Shown piece after piece: positions 59,197 to 64,000 of a DNA stretch of 64,000 nucleotides. Origin of the DNA: Clostridium thailandense (GTDB lineage: Bacteria > Bacillota > Clostridia > Clostridiales > Clostridiaceae); contig NZ_JAEEGC010000034.1 in assembly GCF_019207025.1 (NCBI RefSeq), positions 1-64,000 on the forward strand, written 5' to 3'. The notes under the pieces are model-generated. The model saw only the letters and a program-made list of their open reading frames with translations, was not told the origin of the DNA and made no database searches. The position numbers and the translations under genes were made by a program. Numbering within the stretch: the stretch's first letter is position 1; every line of letters begins with the position of its first letter.

Positions 59197-59538
59197 ATGA
59201 AATATATTATTGCCGATCCGAATATGAAAAATGGCATTGAACTAAAAAAAATACTGGATAGCTATGAAATATTGGAGTTTCAAGGAATTTATACAACCTT
59301 TAGTGCGGCGGAAAACTATAGCCTTGAGCATCCCAATGACATTGCGTTTATCTGGCTTGGAAAGGCAGAGTTGAATGCTTTTAGGCTTGCTACTGTAATT
59401 CGAGAGTGTAATCATCTTTCAAAAATTATTTTCATTAGCAGCCAAAAAGAAAATGCGGTAGAGGCCTTTGAGTATGAGGCCGACGGCTTTTTATTGATAC
59501 CTTTCGATAAAAAGAAAATTGAGCAGCTTTTAAAGTAA
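59197..59538 (+). CDS. Stand-alone pseudo-receiver protein
   Basis: A 113-residue protein that aligns end to end with the receiver of the response regulator encoded at 58027. Shared text includes AVEAFE followed by A-D-(Y/G) and LL-P, at matching positions. The phosphoacceptor D53 is replaced by W53 (AFIWLGKAEL), the conserved Lys by Ile (FLLIPF), and the acidic pair DD by DP. It cannot be phosphorylated in the usual way and may act as a decoy or dimer partner. The ATG at 59197 lies nine bases after GGAGGTG; an earlier ATG overlaps that site. It has no output domain. Confidence 0.75.
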   Translation: MKYIIADPNMKNGIELKKILDSYEILEFQGIYTTFSAAENYSLEHPNDIAFIWLGKAELNAFRLATVIRECNHLSKIIFISSQKENAVEAFEYEADGFLLIPFDKKKIEQLLK

Positions 59539-59716
59539 TGCCAACCGACTATGCGATTAATTCGTTCTAGCACAATGTAATGATAGACTATTTTATGAGG
59601 CTGAAGGGGAAAGAACAGTTGAAAAAGCACTATGCAGGAGTTGAGCCTCGAGTTCTCATGTTGTTTAAATTTCTGTAATCAAACGAAAAACATTTATTTT
59701 AGAGAGGTGAGTTATT

Positions 59717-62700
59717 ATGAAAAAATGTGTTTTAAGCGGATTTACGGTGTTTACTTTTTTGATATTATTAACGTTTAACGGATTGGCTTTACCAGTTAAG
59801 GCAGCGAGCACGCTGACACTTTCAGATATCAATTGCTATAATGATGGAAACATGAGTGTAACATCATCGACTGATCCATCCACGATTCATGGTTTGATGC
59901 AGGCAATTCAGTTTGCAAATGCAAGTAGTGCGGGAAGTACTTTTGTGTTCAATATTACTGCGGATATTACAAACATATCGGCACAGTTACCAACAATCAA
60001 TCAGAGCGTTACCATAACTGGTAATGGACATACTATTTCAGTACAAACTCCTGGATTTAATTCGGATGGTACTTACTCAACAAATCCGTCAAATTTCAAT
60101 TTGTTTACTATAAATGGACAAGGAACCAACATAACAACGGTTGAAGTTGACAGTTGTACTTTAATGGGAGGCGCAGCTGCATTTGCCGGTGCGGCTATTT
60201 CTAACACAAATGCCACCTTAAAGCTTAACGACGATACAATCACTCGTTCAGGTTCTGCCAGCTATGCTGCAGGCGGAATTTATAATGAATATACAGGTAT
60301 TGCATATTTTGAACGTTGCAACCTTAATCGTAACGGTGGGCAATACGGCGGTGGATTTCTCAATAAGGGAAAAATGTTTATCGACTGTTCTTCATTTAGT
60401 GAAAACAGAAGTCTTGGCACAGGAGCCTACGGTGGTGGAGCCGGTGAGAATAGCTGTAAAAGACAGACAGACGGTAGTTATACTGCTGCATATTTATACG
60501 TAAACAACTCCACTTTTGCAAACAATTCTTCTACTGAACTTGGAAGTGCCATTAACAACTTTAGCGGAACTTTGTATGTTCTAAATAGCACATTTTCTGG
60601 AAATCTAACATATTGGTCATCCAACGGAGCAAATGGTGTTGTCATTTCAAGTCGTCAAAATCAGAATACCACTATTGAATCTAAAACTACAATCGTAAAC
60701 TCTGTAGTTTTAGACAACTATACCACAGCATCCACTAGTTCATATGCGCTTGGTAACTTTACTAACGCTCTTGTTTATACATCATCTAGCATCGCGCAGA
60801 ATTTGACATTGATAAACTCTTTGTCGCAAACGACAAACATTGGAACTGTTACAAACTGTACTCAATATAATAATGGTAATGCTGATACAAGTGTAAGCAC
60901 GGGTACATTCGCTGCAGGCGGTGCAGACACCAAATTCTTAAGCCCAAGTGGTCAGCTATCAGGAACAGGTTCTTATTGGCAGCCATTCTTGGTTAATCAT
61001 ACATCTCTTGATAATTCTTCTACTAAACTGTCAGCAGTATTGCTGGATAATAGCACAAGCAGTGCTGCCATCTCCGTCATACCTTGTACAACGGCATTTT
61101 ATCCTGATAATACAAATCCAGTTGTTGCCTATAAGGACGGAAGTGGAAATTGGCAATATCTGCTTGGAAATGCAAATGCAGACAACTATATTGTTAATAA
61201 AGACCAATTCGGTTATGACCGCACTAACAGCAGCCAATATGAAAATGCAGTCGGTGCAACCATTGTAGAAACAAGCAATCTTTATAGATTGCGCACAGTT
61301 GCGGCCACTGGAGGTTCAGTCAATGGTGCAACTATTTACGGAGATAACTATACACAAGGCACATTAGTTTCTATTAGTGCCATACCACAAGTAGGGTATA
61401 AGTTTACTGGTTGGAATGCAACAGGTACAACATTTGCCAATCCGACTGATCCTTCACAGAGTATAACCATGAATGCTAATATTGACGTTACACCGAGTTT
61501 TAGTAATTCTTATGTTATTTATAATGCAAATGGTGGCAGTGGAACAATGATGAACACTTCTCCAACTGAAGCTGTTTCGATCAATTCATTCAGTGATACA
61601 TATGCTTTCAATAGTTGGAATACAAAGGCTGATGGAACAGGTACTAGGGTCACTCCAGGGACGATAGCAACAAGTATAAGCGGTTATAACGGTACATCTG
61701 ATTTAACACTTTATGCAATTTGGAATGCTCCACCAGCTATCTCTGGAGTAACTCCTGGAAACGCAAGCATACATGCAGGTGAAAGCACTGATTTTCAGGT
61801 ATCTGGAACCAAAGTCAGAAATGGTACACTTACATACAAATGGTATGCCAAAGGATCCCCTGATACACAAATTACCAACGGAAACATTGTGCTGCAATCA
61901 TCCACCATTTATAGCACATCACCAGACGGTTCAATATTACATATTAATCCGATGGATACAACATTAAACGGTGCACAATACTATGCAGTCGTTACCGAAA
62001 CGGAAAATGGGATTTCGATAGACAGCGCAAGTAGTGCTGTCGGAACCTTGACGGTAACTCAATCAATAGTACCAGATGCACCAACAAGTGCAACGGCAAC
62101 AGCAGGAGATGCAAGTGCTACAGTAACATGGACAGCCCCAGTAAATAACGGAGGAAGTCCAATAACAGATTACTTAGTAGAAGTCTATAATGGAGCAAGT
62201 TTAGTAAATACAGTGGATACGAATTCAACAACAACATCAGCAGCAATAACAGGACTTACTAATGGAACAGCATATACCTTTGATGTTAAAGCAGTAAATG
62301 GTGTTGGCAATAGCGCAGCATCAAATACAACAAATGTAGTAACACCATCAGCAATAAATACAGCACCAGATGCACCAACAAGTGCAGCGGCAACAGCGGG
62401 AGATACTACTGCTACAGTGACATGGACAGCCCCAGTAAATAACGGAGGAAGTCCAATAACAGATTATTTAGTAGAAGTCTATAATGGAGCAAGTTTAGTA
62501 AATACAGTGGATACGAATTCAACAACAACATCAGCAGCAATAACAGGACTTACTAATGGAACAGCATATACCTTTGATGTTAAAGCAGTGAATATTATTG
62601 GCAATAGCGCAGCATCAAATGCAACAAGTGCAGTAACACCAACAGCTCAGTCAAGCGGAGGTTCTGGAGGGGCATCAGGCGGATCTACTGGAGGTAGCTC

Positions 62701-64000
62701 ATCATCACCTAGCACTATTAGTGGAGAAGTAATAGATGGTGATAATGGTAGTAAGGTTTCAAATATAACTGCTACAGTAGCAACTGATAATAATGGCAAT
62801 AGTACAGTTTCTATGAATGCAACTGAGGCTGTGCTTCTAAAACAATCTAATGGAACTATAAGCCAATTAGGGGATAGTTCAAAAATTTCTATTACAACAG
62901 AAACAGGCGCTGTTGTTGCAATTTCAGCTAATGGTACAATTCAAGTGCAAAATTTAGTTAAAGGAACAGACTATAATTTTAATATTACTTATGATTTTGG
63001 AAATGGGCAAAAAATAAATATAGGTAAAATGGAAATAAAAGTTGATAGCGCTGGAAATGTAAGTTTAACCTCTGCACTAATAGACCCATATGGAATTATT
63101 ACAGATGCAGCTACGGGAAAAGTTATAGAGGGAGCTCAAGTAACTTTATATTATGCAAATACTGAAAGAAACAAAGCAAATGGAAAAACTCCAGATACTA
63201 TAGTACAACTTCCTGGTATAGATGGATTTAAACCTAATAATAATAAAAACCCTCAGTTAAGTGATGCTAATGGAGCATATGGATTTATGGTATTTCCAAC
63301 TTCGGATTATTATATTGTGGCAACTAAAGAGGGATATTGTGAGTATACAAGTTCTACAATTCATGTGGAAAAAGATATTGTAAAATGGGATTTTAAAATG
63401 AATGAAATAAGCGCAGATATAAATCCAAACGCAGGAAAATTTGATAAGAATATTTCAAGTCAGACAGATGTAAGTACTACAATGACTTTAAATGGATTTA
63501 ATTTAGTTAGTATTACAAATGGAAGCAGTACTTTAATAAATGAAGCAGATTATACAGTAAATAATAATGTGGTAACAATTAAAAAGAGCTATTTAGCAAA
63601 ACAGAATGTAGGAACAACAACTTTAACCTTTAACTTTAGTGGAGGTAGTGCAAAAACTTTGGCAATAACAGTAATTGATACAACTCCACAGAATTCAACT
63701 ATAAATCCAAACACAGCAGAATTTGATAGATATACGCTTAAGCAAGCGGACATAAGTACTACAATGACTTTAAATGGAAATAATTTAGTTAGCATTACAA
63801 CTGGAACAAGCATTTTAGTAAAGGACACAGACTACACGGTAAGTAATGATGTAGTAACAATTAAAAAGGGTTATTTAGCAAAGCAAAGTTTAGGATCAAT
63901 AACTTTAACTTTCAACTTTAGTGCAGGAGCAGTACAGAGTTTAGTAATAACAATAAAGGATTCAACACCATCCTCTAGCGGTGGATCAGGTGGAGGCGGC
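59717..64000 (+). CDS. Large modular cell-surface protein (partial, continues beyond the window)
   Basis: An open frame of 1428 codons without a stop. A signal peptide (about 1-30, LLTFNGLALPVKAA) precedes a beta-helix/polymorphic-repeat region (about 31-400, with GGIYNEYTG and GGGFLNKG). Next are an InlB-B-like repeat (about 529-595), a Listeria-Bacteroides repeat (about 596-670), an Ig-like segment, two FN3 domains (786-883, 884-980), a Gly/Ser linker, a carboxypeptidase-regulatory-like part, and two CBM_X2-type domains (about 1234-1320, 1330-1417) before another Gly-rich linker. It is a secreted or wall-bound adhesin. AGAGAGGTG precedes the ATG. The upstream kinase/regulator may control it. 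Confidence 0.88.
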   Translation, partial: MKKCVLSGFTVFTFLILLTFNGLALPVKAASTLTLSDINCYNDGNMSVTSSTDPSTIHGLMQAIQFANASSAGSTFVFNITADITNISAQLPTINQSVTITGNGHTISVQTPGFNSDGTYSTNPSNFNLFTINGQGTNITTVEVDSCTLMGGAAAFAGAAISNTNATLKLNDDTITRSGSASYAAGGIYNEYTGIAYFERCNLNRNGGQYGGGFLNKGKMFIDCSSFSENRSLGTGAYGGGAGENSCKRQTDGSYTAAYLYVNNSTFANNSSTELGSAINNFSGTLYVLNSTFSGNLTYWSSNGANGVVISSRQNQNTTIESKTTIVNSVVLDNYTTASTSSYALGNFTNALVYTSSSIAQNLTLINSLSQTTNIGTVTNCTQYNNGNADTSVSTGTFAAGGADTKFLSPSGQLSGTGSYWQPFLVNHTSLDNSSTKLSAVLLDNSTSSAAISVIPCTTAFYPDNTNPVVAYKDGSGNWQYLLGNANADNYIVNKDQFGYDRTNSSQYENAVGATIVETSNLYRLRTVAATGGSVNGATIYGDNYTQGTLVSISAIPQVGYKFTGWNATGTTFANPTDPSQSITMNANIDVTPSFSNSYVIYNANGGSGTMMNTSPTEAVSINSFSDTYAFNSWNTKADGTGTRVTPGTIATSISGYNGTSDLTLYAIWNAPPAISGVTPGNASIHAGESTDFQVSGTKVRNGTLTYKWYAKGSPDTQITNGNIVLQSSTIYSTSPDGSILHINPMDTTLNGAQYYAVVTETENGISIDSASSAVGTLTVTQSIVPDAPTSATATAGDASATVTWTAPVNNGGSPITDYLVEVYNGASLVNTVDTNSTTTSAAITGLTNGTAYTFDVKAVNGVGNSAASNTTNVVTPSAINTAPDAPTSAAATAGDTTATVTWTAPVNNGGSPITDYLVEVYNGASLVNTVDTNSTTTSAAITGLTNGTAYTFDVKAVNIIGNSAASNATSAVTPTAQSSGGSGGASGGSTGGSSSSPSTISGEVIDGDNGSKVSNITATVATDNNGNSTVSMNATEAVLLKQSNGTISQLGDSSKISITTETGAVVAISANGTIQVQNLVKGTDYNFNITYDFGNGQKINIGKMEIKVDSAGNVSLTSALIDPYGIITDAATGKVIEGAQVTLYYANTERNKANGKTPDTIVQLPGIDGFKPNNNKNPQLSDANGAYGFMVFPTSDYYIVATKEGYCEYTSSTIHVEKDIVKWDFKMNEISADINPNAGKFDKNISSQTDVSTTMTLNGFNLVSITNGSSTLINEADYTVNNNVVTIKKSYLAKQNVGTTTLTFNFSGGSAKTLAITVIDTTPQNSTINPNTAEFDRYTLKQADISTTMTLNGNNLVSITTGTSILVKDTDYTVSNDVVTIKKGYLAKQSLGSITLTFNFSAGAVQSLVITIKDSTPSSSGGSGGGG
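62072..62653 (+). repeat. Tandem 294-bp FN3-encoding repeats
   Basis: Copy 1 (62072-62365) and copy 2 (62366 to about 62653) encode successive fibronectin type III domains. A central stretch of more than 140 bases differs at only one site by my reading. The near identity at DNA level, including silent positions, indicates a recent duplication or ongoing gene conversion. Confidence 0.9.
63415..63965 (+). repeat. Tandem CBM_X2-type domain repeats
   Basis: Two units of about 290 bases encode similar domains (TTMTLNG-x-NLVSIT, DYTV-x-N, VVTIKK-x-YLAKQ, TLTFNFS). They are more diverged than the FN3 pair, so the duplication is older. Confidence 0.8.

Noticed and set aside
60264-61268. Open frames of 79 and 106 codons inside the surface-protein region, suggesting a frameshifted gene
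   Set aside because: The frame from 59717 stays open through the whole region to the window end and encodes continuous, recognisable domains, so no frameshift is needed.
62072-63965. Repeated units that might be a CRISPR-like or minisatellite array
   Set aside because: The units are in-frame protein domains (FN3 and CBM_X2) of about 290 bp without spacers.

Overview
The window is AT-rich, uses strong GGAGG-type ribosome binding sites, and carries a spore-protein gene (sspH), SigK-type promoters, a T-box leader and typical clostridial families (RACo-like ASKHA proteins, CD3324-like and DUF6144-like proteins). It looks like a chromosomal segment of a spore-forming anaerobic Clostridium sensu lato. 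I see no rRNA, tRNA, CRISPR array, transposase or phage structural gene. The content is accessory: many one-component regulators with their targets, efflux pumps, redox proteins, spore-coat candidates and several decayed genes.

Layout. 0-5 kb: DUF2164 and GyrI-like proteins, then a PadR-controlled unit (padR, DUF2284, ferredoxin-ASKHA activator), then an XRE regulator facing a small gene across an array of GTATT-N3-AATAC operators. 5-12 kb: a chemoreceptor, a candidate spore-coat protein with a SigK-type promoter, a DUF6144-like protein, an AI-2E-family permease, a CD3324-like HTH protein and a methyltransferase. 12-15.2 kb: a TetR regulator beside three broken genes (acetolactate synthase, a QueG-like protein, a LysR regulator). 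15.2-20.2 kb: TetR, membrane-fusion protein and RND pump. 20.3-20.9 kb: a gene-free transcription unit with a consensus promoter and a terminator, probably a non-coding RNA. 21-30.9 kb: AAA ATPase, MerR/GyrI regulator, acyltransferase, divergent CGNR/Fe-S pair, SEDS glycosyltransferase, T-box plus lysS, MATE pump. 31-33.9 kb: ECF sigma/anti-sigma pair, then remnants of a sugar-acid catabolic operon. 34-40.4 kb: LAL regulator, MATE pump, ferredoxin-nitroreductase, MmyB and SDR remnants beside an intact MerR gene. 40.7-45.6 kb: Tyr/Cys-rich proteins with SigK-like promoters, probably a spore-coat island. 46-53.2 kb: a MATE pump of foreign composition, methyltransferases, a MerR operon, MocR plus azlCD, and sspH. 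53.4-55.8 kb: YczE-like protein and a second ASKHA protein. 56-64 kb: sensor kinase, SARP-type response regulator, a GC-rich structured RNA with a terminator, a receiver paralogue without its phosphorylation residues, and a large modular surface protein that runs off the window end.

How the parts work together. Most units are a local regulator plus its target, and many have a visible operator: PadR, XRE, TetR, two MerR-type promoters with 19-bp spacers, and MocR. The late-sporulation set is tied together by matching promoters. The 56-64 kb block reads as one surface-signalling locus, with an RNA element placed between the phosphorelay genes and the pseudo-receiver/adhesin genes. Pseudogenes arose by internal deletion and frameshift, with no sign of insertion elements.
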